Below are positions 32,901 to 44,826 of a stretch of DNA of 64,000 nt, piece after piece (the first letter of the stretch is position 1; each line of letters opens with the position of its first letter). The position numbers and the translations under genes were made by a program. The stretch lies in assembly GCA_032719365.1 (NCBI GenBank), contig CM064871.1, positions 36,987,566-37,051,565 on the forward strand, written 5' to 3'. The stretch comes from Prinsepia uniflora (taxonomy: Eukaryota > Streptophyta > Magnoliopsida > Rosales > Rosaceae). The notes beneath the pieces are model-generated. The model saw only the letters and a list, made by a program, of their open reading frames with translations. It searched no databases and was not told the origin of the DNA.

Positions 32901-34081
32901 GAGACTCGGATATTATTGAGGCCTGGATTGAGTTTAAAGACTCGGGAGTTTAAAGACTCGGATAGGTCCAGCAGGTTTGATCGGAAAATGATGTTTTACG
33001 CTATGGTGTTATGATGCTTGTGATATGATTTCTATAACTGTTTTATAGTGTTTCTGTTTTTTATGATGTGGTTTATGGTGTTTTGGTTTATAACTGTTTT
33101 ATGAACTGGGTTACGCATATGGTTTCAAAATGGAGGGCTAAACCCGGTTTTCTTATAAATGGTTTTGGAAACTTTTCTTTTATTTATGGTCCACTCACAC
33201 CTTCTGTTTTTTTTCTGCCCTCCAGGTTGTGGAGCTAGCGCGGGGTTCCAGCGTCGAGGCAGCGTCTGAGACATAGAAGTCACGTGAGGGATCCCGGAGT
33301 GTTTCAAATTTTTCCGCGTGCGTGTATTTAGTTTATCGGTTTTTCTTTTCTGTGTATTTTGTACTATGCTCTATAAAACTTGACTTCGGGATCTTGATAT
33401 AATTTCTCCTGCGTCTAACTGTGTTGTGTCGGGGTGTCAGACGGGAGCAGGATTTACCTCGGTTTTCGGGGTGAAACCGGGGTAGGTCCTGACATATAAC
33501 CCATCCTTGGCACTTCCGAGAAAATGCCAACTCGGGGTACACAGCCCCTAGGGAACACATCCCCGATATATGTCACGATTCATCTCTATATAAGTGTGCA
33601 CACTACTTGAGATCTCACTCCGAGTCTACCCCCAGAAATTCTCCGTCTGGGAGGCTCTATCTTTGGATCTAGTCCAAGTATCTCTCTGGAATCTGATCCG
33701 GGACCACATCATAACTCCCACTGTTGGAATGGGCTCCCTATGGGGATACTCATTACGAGTAGTGGATTGTGACTCTCCAGGTCGACGTCTGGAGGAGACC
33801 AATCAAATCATGTGGAAGGTATATACATTTTCAAAATACTTTCTTTCTCAACTGGGTCTTATACCCGAATCTCACTGGGATTCCTCAAATCTGATTCAAA
33901 TTCATTTTCACAGGCCTCGGCCTAAATCCACAGTTCAACAGGGTTTCATGCCCGAATTCTCATTTCATAAACCGAACTGGGACTCAAGCCCGATTTCACG
34001 ATCAACAGGGCCTCAAGCCAGATACCATAATAACGGGGCCTCGAGCTCGATTTCACATTCAATTGGGCCTCTAACCCTAAA
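29907..34081 (-). repeat. LARD-B 5' LTR, interrupted by solo LTR E
   Basis: Pieces 29907-30455 and 33500-34081 match 19660-20860. The plus strand begins TGACAGGACCCG, with the terminal stem-loop at about 29958-29992. LARD-F cuts it at 34082, and its outermost bases probably survive as ACGGGTCATTACA at 40507-40519. Confidence 0.82.
30456..33494 (+). mobile_element. Solo LTR E (3039 bp)
   Basis: TGTAACGACCCG to GGTCCTGACA with perfect TSD TATAA (30451-30455 and 33495-33499). Doubled upstream modules (30500-30700 and 30740-30900). GCGCGTGAGG...CACGCGC hairpin at about 31955-31976. Box one at 32293-32304, eight TTTAAAG stem-loops at 32745-32960, box two at 33189-33200 (11 of 12), CCCTCCAGGTTG at 33219. 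Several small overlapping frames at 30841-31950 are purine/pyrimidine-biased and show no domain. Confidence 0.9.
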
Positions 34082-37000
34082 TGTAACGACCCGTCCCGAA
34101 TTCCGGGATTAGTTTAGTGACTAATCTTGATTAGCGAGGTTGAACGGTGGTTAGTAGGGCGGAATCGGACAAAATGTGCAAAATGACCGTTTTGCCCCTG
34201 GTCGTGGGCAAAATGTTGACTTTTTGTTCGGGCGGTCAAATGGACTTTGACCGATGACCGTGACGTAGTTCGGGACGTCACGAGTTCATAGACAGGTGGC
34301 ACGTTCGATTCCGACATTCGTAGAGAAAGTTTTGAGGTTCGGAAGTTGAGGGGTATTTTGGTAATTTGGCTTATTAGGGGCCAAATGTTGACTTTCTGAC
34401 CGGGAGGTCCGATGGACGAGGGCCAAGGACCGCTACGTAGGTATCGTCGATACGAATCCAACGACAGGCGGTATGCCGAAATCGAAGATCCGACGACGAC
34501 GTTATGGTCAAGGAAACGAACTAACGAACCGAGGCCGGGATTAAAATAATAATATAATAGTGAATAGTGACCATTGACTGTGCACATCCGGATGAGTGAC
34601 AAGTGTCACCCATCCCCTGAATTCTGATCCTTGTTTCCCTCCAAACACAATCATTCCTACACCATCATTCCTTCTCCATCTTTTTCCCCCATTTTCTTCT
34701 TCTTTGTTTTCTTACCCGTGGAAAATTTCAAAACAGAGAGAGTGTGAGGGCTGGAGGATTTGGCTGCCTTCTCACGGCAGAATGGAGGGCATTGAGAGGC
34801 TAGGGAGACTGGATTCATTTCGGGAAACACTGGGACTGAGTGTGGGTGGCGAGACAGAAAATTCGAAAATTAGTTTATGGGAGGGAAAATTCGAAATCAA
34901 ATCCTAAGGCCGTGAGGATCGAATTGGAGGTTACATTCAGCCTTCTGGGAGTTCCACGATCAGAATTGTCGAAGGAACGAAGGGATTTGGCCACCAATTG
35001 GCTCTGATCACACTTGGTGACAGAGGAGGAATTTCGAAGTTGAGTCGTGGAATTGGAGGCTTCGTTGGATGAAATTGAGGTGGGGAAACTGCTTCCCATG
35101 ATCCCACGATGCTTCTGGGATCATCAATTGAAGGAAAACATTGGAGAATGGCAGAACTCCATTGATGAACAGTGACGGTGCTCGAGTTTGAGTCGTTACG
35201 TTTGAGCACCGGTTTGATGCAATTGATGTGGGGGAATTGTTCCTCATGGTCCATTGATGCTTCTGGAATCATCAATTGGATGAAACCTGCATCAATTGAG
35301 GGAGTTCCATGATTGCACAGTAACCGGGTGTTCTTCGTGGATCACCATCGAATCGTGGGAATCTGGGTAAGGATTTGTGTAATTGAGTTTACAGACTTGT
35401 AATTGGACTTAAAACGAAACTAATGGATTGATCAATTGAAGGAATTAGGATCGAATTGACAGGATTGGAACCGGGTTGTGTCGCGGGTGAATTGGACCCG
35501 TTTACCAGACAAACGGGTTGGGCTGGTGACACTGTAGCAGGCGCGTGAGTTTCACGCGCAGCCACTCACGGCGGCGCGTGGCGGCGCGTGGGCACGAATC
35601 TCGAGGTGAGGTCAACATGACTTCTGTCCTATTTAATGTAACGGACATTTTGGAATTGGTTTCGTGTCGATCGGACACCGTCTCGATATTGTTCGGGATG
35701 TCCGAAGGTTTTAAATTAAGTTTAAAAATAAGTAAAAATTCGGGAAAATTACGGGACTTTGATAGGATGTTAATGTTGAGGTTAGTGACCCTCTAATGTG
35801 ATTTGGACAGGATTGGGAGTCCCGGTGATAGTGGTGTGGCCCGGGAGGGCCGGTGGCACGCGTATCGAGGCACACGGTTAAAACGGTCTGTGAGTGGACT
35901 TTGGTTTTATAAATCCTATGCATGCTTAAATGTGTTATATGGTTTATATATATATGATTTCTATGATGGTATTTGTGAGTATTGATTTTGGGTATGTTGC
36001 ACGTATTTCGAGGTGTTTTCCGTATTTCACGTGTATCGGGATTAACGGTTTATTTGTGGTTTTGCATGCTTGTGGTTAAATAAATATTATGATGAAATGG
36101 TTTTGAAATTGGAAATATGAACTCGGGCTTGAGGCCCACTTGTTTTGGAAATTTCGGATATGGAGTCCATTTGAGAATCGGGCCGGGGGCCCAGTTGGTT
36201 AATGAAATCGGGCCAGGGGCCCAGTTGGTATGAAATCGGGCTGAGACCCATTTGAGTTATATTATCGGGCCAGGGGCCCAGTTGATTTGTGAATTCGGGC
36301 CGTGGGCCCAGTGGGTTTATAAAGTCGGGCTGCGGGCCCAGTTGGTTTACAAATCGGGTCGTGGGCCCAATGGTTCATAAAATCGGGCATGAGGCCCAGT
36401 TGGATTATAAATGTGATTTTGGGTCAGGGACCCTATATTTAATAATTGTGATTTTGGGTCAGGGACCCTAAATGGGATTACGTGGTTTTATGAAAATTTC
36501 GGGCAGGGCCCATTGTAATGATGTGATAAAAGGATTTAATAAAACTGTTTTCCATATACCATCTGGATACAAGGATATATGATGGTCTCCTCCAGATGTC
36601 TGGGACACTGGGGAAGTCACGGTGCATTGCCTGCGAGGGGTCATTATACGGAGCAGCCGGACCGTATGATGACTCAGGAGCAGGATTGCTATGATTGACG
36701 TCAGGGACGTCAGACATCAGGGATGTCAGATATATGGACCCGGAGAGACCCCGGGCAGCACGCGTAGCTTATGAAACCGTGAGACATGACGTCAGGGACG
36801 TCTAGCATCAGGGATGCTGGTGATGGTAATGGTAAAATACGAATTAATGAAATGGCTTCCGGATGGATTTATGATTGTGTGATTTTAATGAATTAATGTT
36901 CATTTATGGTAGTGGGTGGTGACCCACATGGTCGTATATGTATGGTGGTGGTATTCCACGGTTTTGGGCTGAGTTCCCACACTTGGTTTTTGGTTAACGG

Positions 37001-37347
37001 TTTTTGGGCTAAGGCCCTAAGGGCTCGGTTGAGCAAACGTTTTGGTTACTGGTTTTTGTGGCATGCATACGTTTTTATTGGAGGGCATAAATGTCTTATA
37101 AATGTATTTGATGAACTTACTGGTTTTTGTCCACTCACAGCTTTTGGTTTTAATGCCCTTCAGGTTGATCATGGATGCGATTGCAGCAGAGACTGAGACA
37201 TTGCACACCTCCTCCATCGATCCTTGCGCACTCTGGATGCCCTGTTTGGGCAGTGGCTCTTGGTCATCCTTTGTCTGACACCCCTTGTTGGACGGGAGCA
37301 GGGCACATTCCATGGTAATCCCGGGGGGATTGGGATGGGTCCTGTCA
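34082..37347 (+). repeat. LARD-F 5' LTR (3266 bp)
   Basis: TGTAACGACCCG to GGGTCCTGTCA. GTGACGT (34260-34266) and ACGTCAC (34275-34281) form the bZIP-like inverted repeat. GCGCGTGAGTTTCACGCGC hairpin at 35541-35559. Box one at 35888-35899, array of GGGC...GCCC stem-loops at 36123-36475, perfect box two at 37129-37140, CCCTTCAGGTTG at 37157, and terminal TGTCTGACA...TTGGACGGGAGCAGGG around 37260-37305. Confidence 0.87.
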
Positions 37348-40266
37348 ACTTGGTATCAGAGCACGGTTGCTCTTTTGTGTGCGCAGGTCGAGGGTGTGAT
37401 GTCTCTTTGGGCTGCAATTCGTTATCAACCTGATAGATAGTGTTTGGGTTTGGATAGTGGATGGAGTGTGATTGGCCCGATACGCCGTGCGTTAATGTGA
37501 TTCGACCCAAGTGGGGTTGATTGTGGTGAACTGGTATAGTGGGACCGTCGGTTCGGTCATGTGATATTGGATTGTTGTGCTGCTAGGTGCAGCCAGGTTC
37601 GGGGAACCTCATGTGAGTAATGGTCTAAAATGTGAACCCTTGTGGTGGTTTCTAGTGTGAGGTATGTTGGTTCATCGGAGTTGGCCGGTGACCTTAGTGG
37701 TGGAACCCACATTGAGTTGATGGTAGGATTGGATTTGACGTCTATTCGATGTCAGGATCGCGGGGTCGGTCAGGTTGTGGATTTTATATTACGGGAAGTG
37801 GTTGGGTTCGGTTGAACCATAGGGTGTGATTGTGGAACCCTAGGTAAACCTTAATTGTGATTAGTGGATGAGAACTTGTGCTGCGACGAACGGTTGAGGT
37901 CATGGATGACCATGTGGATAACTCTAGTGAGTCTTGTAAGAATTATGAGATCCGATCTACGGATACGGTTCTGAGATAAATTATGGAATCCCGTGTTGGA
38001 TCGGGTATTGGTGGGATGTGTGAATGCGGATCTCGATAGCAATGACAGTTAGTCGGTAGTCATATGGTGATGACTGGCTATCGAGGGTAATTGGTGTGGT
38101 TATAATACTTGGGGATCAGGGGACGTTCAGGGAACGTTCATTTTCCTGATGTGGATTGTCAGAATAGTGGTACCCATAGTCGTGAGGTACGGGATCGTCG
38201 TTCCGTATGAACGGAGATCCAGGGTTGTCGTATTTGCACACGGTGTGCAAGTATGAATGTTTGTGGGTTAGTACTTTTGTGCTGATGCTAGTATGGATGC
38301 ATGTGTGCTGATACTAGTGTTGTTGATAGTGTGTTGGTGCTGGTACTAGCGCTGGTGCTAGTGTCGGTAATGGTGTTGACGATGAGCCACAAGCTGGGGT
38401 GTGACTCCGTCACGATGGACATATGTTCGGTCTTTGAGATTCGGTAGTGGTTGAGTGATTGTGCTGGATGGGACCCAGTTAAAATGGTATAATTAAGACT
38501 TAAGAAATTTTGGGATGACGTCCCCTACGTCATGATAATTGGTGGATTTGGGGGAGTTGTTGGCAACTCCAAAATTTGTGCGATTTTATGTTTTTAAATA
38601 TCCCTAAAAAGTACATGGAAATGATTAAAACTGGAAAAGACGAGGAAAAACCATTAGTGGTATAAAGGTAGGAATTTGTAATTGAGAACTTGGGAAACCG
38701 AGTGTTGAACCTGTAAAGGTCGGGATGTGCGAACGGAACAATAACGGATTGATTGTGGACACGGGGTTGTCCAAGTGAATTGAGGAGGTAGGAAGTCTAG
38801 TGGTTAGACTTGACGTCTTGTTGGGAGCATGTCTATTTCCAACATGGTTGGAACCTTAGTGTCGAAGAGAGTTGTGATTGGGGAACGAGAGTGGTGTTCG
38901 TCTTGGTGATTGGTATTCCGAAGTCATTGGGGTTGACTTCTTGCTTTCTGCCCTGGCAGCCATTGACTGTAGTTACCAGTACGTTGAGCGTGTATTGCTT
39001 GGTGAGTTGTGTGTGTTGTGAGGTCCTTAGGAGGAGCTACGTATACGATGTTGGGGTACATGGCGTGGTGAGTGCAGTGAGTTTTGTTGCATCCACGTAG
39101 GATGAGTATTGGTGTCATTGTTTTGGATCATCCTTGGTTTTCCTAGGTGGAATGACAAGGATTGATACAAGGTAATCCGTGAGAATCCGCAGTCTCGACG
39201 TGTCTCGTCGTTGACTGATCTGTCTAGTTGTGGGAGACGGTTGTCGATCGTTGTGGCGATCTAGGATGTTGACGTTATTGTCAGGGACACAGTGTCTATC
39301 TGGGTCGTGATCTTGATGATTCAGATAGGGGGAGAGTATATCACTCTTACCATGGTACGTGAGTCGTAAATGACGGGGTTGAACTTCTTTTCGAAGTGGG
39401 GCCCGTATGGTATTCTACTCGGGTGAGTAGGTTTTCAAGGTAGTTGAATTTTGTCAACCTTAGACGTGTGGAGGTTGGATTGGCTTCCCTATGAAGTCAA
39501 TCAAGTGTATTGAACGGCTAACCAATAGGTTCGGTTTTGGTGTGTCTTGGTAAATGTGAACGAGATTTCGGGATTTGGAATCGAATTTCTGGGTGACGAT
39601 TCAGGATTCGATTTTGGAACTTGAAAGTATATTTCCGGGTTTGGGTACGGAATGGTTATTCCAAATGCTAGCTTACGGAATAATGATTTCGGATTCGGAT
39701 TTGGATATGAATTAAAAGGTGATGTCTGGGTTTGGATCCGGGATTTCTTACGAAGTTGCGGATTCAGATTCGGAATTGGAACTAGATGTTGGGTGGAGTT
39801 TCGATTTGCCTCATGCTGGATTGGGCAAACGTACTCCATTATTGGAACGCGTTCGGCTATGACCTAGGTGGTTGTAGTCTGGTTATTAGGTAGATGTGTG
39901 TACTTCGTACATGGTTCGAGGTACAATACCTTGTAGACTTGTGATGTCTAGTTACGGTATACGGGATATACCCGAGGTGTGTTGGTGAACGTGTTGGTAG
40001 TCGGATTGGTTCCGATACCATGGGATTGGTTGTGGACCGGACATTACTATGCAATGGGTCATGGTAATTCCGATGTGTTTAATTACACACAGGTCGTGTG
40101 AAATGTCGGTAAGGGTATTGGTGAGTCGAGTACGTTGGTGGCATGTGTAGCCACGAGAGAGTCTAGTGTCAGTTTTCGACTGACAACAACTGTGTGGTGA
40201 CAGTTTGTCAGGATGTGTCAACATAGATCGTTGAGTGGGGTCAGCTGACTCCTAGTGGGAGTGGGA
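37348..40266 (+). mobile_element. LARD-F internal domain (non-coding)
   Basis: No retroelement protein domain in any frame. Collinear with 5989-9124, with the GCTGATGCTAGT-rich run at 38280-38365 and the TCATCCTTGGTTTTCCTAGG block at 39129-39148. Two parts do not fit that alignment: an AT-richer stretch at about 38485-38790, and about 39563-39790, which matches the LTR of the D type instead. Confidence 0.75.
37351..37362 (+). other. PBS of LARD-F
   Basis: TGGTATCAGAGC, a perfect 12-nt complement of the initiator tRNA-Met 3' end, three bases after the LTR. Confidence 0.9.
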
Positions 40267-40506
40267 AAGGAAACGAACTAACGAACCGAGGCCGGGATTA
40301 AAATAATAATATAATAGTGAATAGTGACCGTTGACTGTGCACATCCGGATGAGTGACAAGTGTCACCCATCCCCTGAATTCTGATCCTTGTTTCCCTCCA
40401 AACACAATCATTCCTACACCATCATTCCTTCTCCATATTTTTCCCCCATTTTCTTCTTCTTTGTTTTCTTACCCGTGGACAATTTCAAAACAGAGAGAGT
40501 GTGAGG
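40267..40506 (+). repeat. LARD-F 3' LTR remnant (240 bp)
   Basis: Near-identical to 34510-34749; differences noted near 40329, 40437 and 40480. Ends abruptly at GTGTGAGG. Confidence 0.85.
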
Positions 40507-40519
40507 ACGGGTCATTACA
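40507..40519 (-). repeat. Probable outer terminus of LARD-B 5' LTR
   Basis: ACGGGTCATTACA is the complement of a TGTAATGACCCGT LTR start, in the orientation LARD-B requires. Only 13 bases remain after the deletion that also removed most of the LARD-F 3' LTR. Confidence 0.5.
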
Positions 40520-41520
40520 TTGCATGTTTTAATTATTTTACTACAAGATTTATATGATGTCTGTGACAATGATTTGAACTTGATTTTAACTGATAATTGA
40601 TGATTTTTTGGAGTTTTAAAATTAATGTCGAGCACACAAGAGTGTGTTGGGTTTAAACTCGGATTTCAAAATGATGAATTGGCTTTTAAGAATAGATATT
40701 TGTTGAAATTTGAAATAATTTGAAATAATTTGAGTATAATTGGCAAATGATCACTTGATGATTTTTTGGGAAGTTATTGACTGTTTGTTATGCTCGATTT
40801 ACGAAGTTTTGTTTAAATTTTGTTTTGGGTATATATACGAATTTTGAAAAAAAATGGATTTGAATTCAAGGAATTAATATTTGTTATCAATATATGTTTT
40901 CTCGATATTAGTGCATTATTTTATTTATGTGTAGGCCTTCTTAGATGACTGGTATTGTGGTGGGCAATCTCAGACGCCGAGCTAAGGCTCATTTCCTAAG
41001 TTAGTAGTGGTTGGTTAGTCTCAGACGTCGGGCTGGGCCCCTTTCATGAGACTGGTATTGCAATAACGATTCAGACGTCAAACATGGCTTCTTTTTTGAG
41101 TCTATTTTCACTCGGACGTCGAGCTGGGATCCTTTCCTACGAGAATATGTATCTAGAGGATATGTTGGTACTATTTTGGGATTGACTCAGATGGTGTTTG
41201 TGGTGATGGCCTATACTTAGTGTCGTTTTGTGACATTGATATTTGAGATATTATTTGGGTTGAGCATGGTGATGGCCTAGTGAGATATAATTTATGTTTG
41301 ATATTTTTGTGCTCCTGAATATGGCTCGATGGGTGCATAGAATAAAGTTGTTTATATGAAGTAGTTAAGGCTATATGAGATATCGGTATTACTAAGAAGT
41401 CACAATTTAGTAAGAAATGAAGGTTGATTAATTTTGAGCAACTCAGTTGTCCAATTTGAGTATGAAAATAAGATTGGATTTGTTTCAAAATTTCGGAAAA
41501 TTTTTTTAAGGGGGGTAGGT
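40520..41520 (+). mobile_element. LTR fragment joined to an element 3' end with PPT
   Basis: 40520 to about 41240 resembles part of an M-type LTR: TGCATG start, AT-rich, then CAGACGCCGAGC/CAGACGTCGGGC short units at 40970-41120. From about 41240 it resembles internal sequence that ends in AAGGGGGGTAGGT (PPT, 41508-41520) before LTR G. No coding domain. The first joint has no TSD, so this is probably a rearranged remnant. Confidence 0.55.
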
Positions 41521-41837
41521 TGTAAAGACCCGAAAATTTGAGAAAAATAAAAATGACGATTTTTCCTTTAAAGGTCAAAGGCTGACATTTTGATCAGTAC
41601 ATTTTCTAGACAATTCAAAAGAGCCGTTAGGAAGGTCTTGGATTCCTGATTCCATAGATAGGAATTATGGCAAAATTGGAGATCAAATGGGTTAAATATT
41701 GGTCAAAACAGTATAGGGACATTTTGGTGATTTCGAGCACAAGGGTACTTTGGTCATTTTGAATGAGAAAGTTAGAATATTCTAGCATACCCTCCATTTT
41801 GCCTCTGATTCTCTCCCACCGACTTAAGTAACTATGA

Positions 41838-41880
<43 letters not shown>

Positions 41881-42325
41881 TGAGGGATTAAGGAAACTCG
41901 ATGGAGGTGGCCCGAAAAGAAAGAAACCAAGAAATGAAGAAAGAAAATGAGAGGAAGATGAAATAGTAAGAAAAACTGAAGGGCAAGGAGGAAGAATTAG
42001 AGAGAAAATGGGAGTTTTAAGGTTGAGGAATCAAAATGGAGATTGGAGAAGGAGACATACCTCCATAGCGAGAAGCTCAATTATGACCACGACTCATTAG
42101 TGTGTTTTGAGGCTTCCTAGCTCAAAACTAAGAGTCTGGGAAAGAAGTGAGAGACCCTATGGTTATTATGAAAATAAAAGGGAGAGATTTGGCTGTGGGA
42201 AATGCCAGAACAGGGAGTTCATGGTATGGCCAAGAATTGAAATCTTGCATAGGGAGTTTGAGGTAAGTTCCTTCAATTTTAAAATCGTAGATCCTCTCCT
42301 AGAGTCTTATATAAGAACATGGACG
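41521..42325 (+). repeat. LTR G, 5' part
   Basis: Starts TGTAAAGACCCG directly after the PPT, so it is a 3' LTR. It shows the conserved CATAGATAGG block (41660) and a TG microsatellite at 41839-41878. It is cut at 42326 by the Athila/Tat-type LTR. It may belong with LTR R (PBS 19605-19616) as one old element. Confidence 0.65.
41839..41878 (+). repeat. (TG)20 microsatellite
   Basis: Forty bases of perfect TG inside LTR G. Confidence 0.97.
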
Positions 42326-43145
42326 TGATTCGCTTTTGAAAGGTCTAGTTATTAACACTCAATTAATACATTGCTCAATTTAAAACCCTTTTTGTGTAGA
42401 TTTAGCATTGGTAAATAGGGATCGTTCTAGATCGGGGAATCGAGGGACATTGAAAATGATTAGTAGAAAGATTAAAGATAAAGGGGGTTTAAAAGTGTGT
42501 AACCTAAGTTACATTTTACAACTAAGAATTTAAATGCGAATTCTCATGCTAATTTGTACCTGCAAACCATAGATTAGTTTCATAGACAAAACCAACATTT
42601 TTACGTAAGTAAATCCAAATCAACAATCACATTATTTACTCTACTCCTAACTAACATTTATACATATATGCATGCCACACCATCATCCACTTAGCATGTC
42701 AACACGCCAATACTTGCACATATTTAACCAATCACGAAATCTTACCTTCATTACCTTGATTACCGTTATAAATTTTTCATATTACAAGTACTCCAAAAAC
42801 GTGGACATGAACACTTATAATATGTTTCACCTTTAGTTATTGACTAAATGCTTCGATAACGCGGACATAAATATTAAGTCTCCTCAATTCTATTCTAAAT
42901 GCTCTGATAACACAGATATAAATACTTAGCGTCCATTTGAAGATTAAGCACAAAAGCTTATGACGTAATTAAAATTCAGAAAGTAAAACATATGGAAATT
43001 GAATCAAAGGTTACAAACATTAGAAGAGATAAACTATCACAATTAAAAAAAACGACTAAGATTAAATTCAAAAACGTAGGGGAAAGATACTAGTTACACG
43101 TTTGGAATATTTGAAAATGCAAAAGATGCCAAAGTGGGTGGATTA
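42326..43145 (-). mobile_element. Element K LTR, distal part (Athila/Tat type)
   Basis: Continuation, on the minus strand, of the LTR at 58070-58880; the two parts are separated by solo LTR H with TSD GATTA. The left limit TGATTCGC (complement GCGAATCA) is the likely LTR end. Contains GATCGTTCTAGATCGGGGAATC (42421), typical of Athila/Tat-type LTRs in my recollection, and three spaced repeats of GATAACGCGGACATAAATA type at 42789, 42849 and 42901. Confidence 0.65.
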
Positions 43146-43462
43146 TGTGAAGAATCGAAAATTTGAAAAAGGTAATGGTGAGCATTTGAAGCGGAATTGA
43201 CGTTATAACCCTTGGTTTAAGTGGTCAAAAGTTAACTTTTTGTTCGGAGTACTTTTTGGACTTTCTGTGAATACCATCGGAGTCCTAAGTTCATAGAAAT
43301 CGGAGTTTGTATGAAATTGTTATTGGTCTAAATTGCCTAGGGGAATTTTTGGGAATTTTGGTCTTGAGGGTATTTTGGTCGTTTGCTCTTGTTAAGTGGG
43401 TGAGTCAGCACAAGTCTTATAAATTGGTGACACTTGTCACTAGTTGGGGTGAATTAGTGGTA

Positions 43463-43486
43463 GTGTGTGTGTGTGTGTGTGTGTGT
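43463..43486 (+). repeat. (GT)12 microsatellite
   Basis: Perfect GT run inside solo LTR H. Confidence 0.95.
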
Positions 43487-44826
43487 TGGCCGTGTGTGTT
43501 CTATTTGAAATCAAACCTGTGTATGTGTGTGTTTGTTCAATGAACCAAAACAAAAAATTAGCTTGATTACACCAGCTACTCGAGTGAACCCAGAGAACAG
43601 AGAGGAGAAAAGAGAAGAGAAGAAAGAAAAAGAAAATAAAAGAAAGAAGGAAACCCGAGATAGGAGTTTGAAAACCCGAAACCCAGGACTTGAAATTTGA
43701 GAAATTGAGTTTTATTTTTGGACCTTGACTATTGAAACTAAGTTTGGATTAAGCTTCCTAGTATCCAAACGAGTTGAACCATCAAAGAATTGAAAGGAAT
43801 TGATGAAGAACAAGCCGAGAATAGACCTTGTGCTCATTCCAAATTTTGGAATTAAAATTCGACTAGCTTAAGGTAAATAAATATTAATTTGAATCCGAAT
43901 TCGTGTTTCTGGATATCCCAAAATAGTTTTTGATGGATTGGAATTGACAATTCGTGTGAAATCGGTTGAATTTGAAGTCAGGTCGAAACCCAGGTCGAGC
44001 GACCCGTTTGTGGAGAAACGGGTAAGGACGATGATGAACAGTAATCGGTGAGTGGGGGCCCGTTCCAAGTTTTCTTGGGATGCAGTCAACACACTCTTTA
44101 TATTTTTCGACATTATGAACCTAATGACACAGGTTTCGAGCCGATTGGACACCGTTTCAGTATAGTTTTGTGTGTCCAAAGTGTTGGATTATATTTTTAA
44201 TATGTATTTGAATCCCGTAAAATAGATTGTATTGTAAGGTTATTTGGGGATGGTAATGACCCTTGATGGTGGTTTGTGGACATGATTGGTGATTTCTGGA
44301 GTATACGACAGAGCAAACAGCTCGGAATCGAACCTTGTGGAAGGTGTGTGAGTGGACGTTTGTTTTATAAACTGTCATGCATGCATAGTAAATATTTTCC
44401 ATGATTTATTGCATGATTTGAGTTGCAATGATTTGGATCCTAGTTTGATATGATTAATTGATGATTTTATGGGTTTATTTAATAATTTTTTGACGTGATT
44501 TTACGAATTAGTGTGAAAATAGTATTTTTGGGCTGAGACCCTGTTTGGAAATGGTTTTGACTTGGTTTCAAGTCAAAGATTGTTCTGAAAGTAATGTTTT
44601 GGGTCCATGTTTAGTGCCCCGAATGTGTCATTTCCGGGAGAGCTCAAATGTGTAATTCCCGATATGCCTCGGATGTGTAGTTCATGAGACGCCTCAGATG
44701 TGTAATTCCCAGAACGGCTTCAGGTCGGTAATTCTTGGAGTGCCCTCTGATGTGTAAGCCTAGTGGTTGGCTTTGTGAGCTGTTTTCATGGTACGATGTT
44801 TTCTCAGATGTGACTGAGCTTGGGGA

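Larger units (their letters stand above)
34082..40506 (+). mobile_element. LARD-F (non-autonomous, 3' end deleted)
   Basis: 5' LTR 34082-37347, a perfect PBS and a non-coding internal region up to about 40266. Then comes only a 240-bp piece of the 3' LTR (40267-40506), which matches 34510-34749 with about three differences. PPT, LTR start and most of the 3' LTR are gone, so no TSD is available on the right; the left flank is CTAAA. The internal region aligns in order with LARD-A. Confidence 0.8.

Noticed and set aside
33594..34112. 172-residue plus-strand frame and a related 135-residue frame at 20449-20856
   Set aside because: Both lie in the two LARD-B LTRs, antisense to the element, across the hairpin array. 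Repeated peptide phrases reflect the DNA repeats.
37351..37362. tRNA gene suggested by initiator-Met complementarity
   Set aside because: Only 12 bases match, always just inside an LTR. It is a primer-binding site.
19655..40524. Target duplication for LARD-B
   Set aside because: TTATA on the left and TTGCA on the right differ at two of five positions, and the right end is a deletion scar, so I do not claim it.
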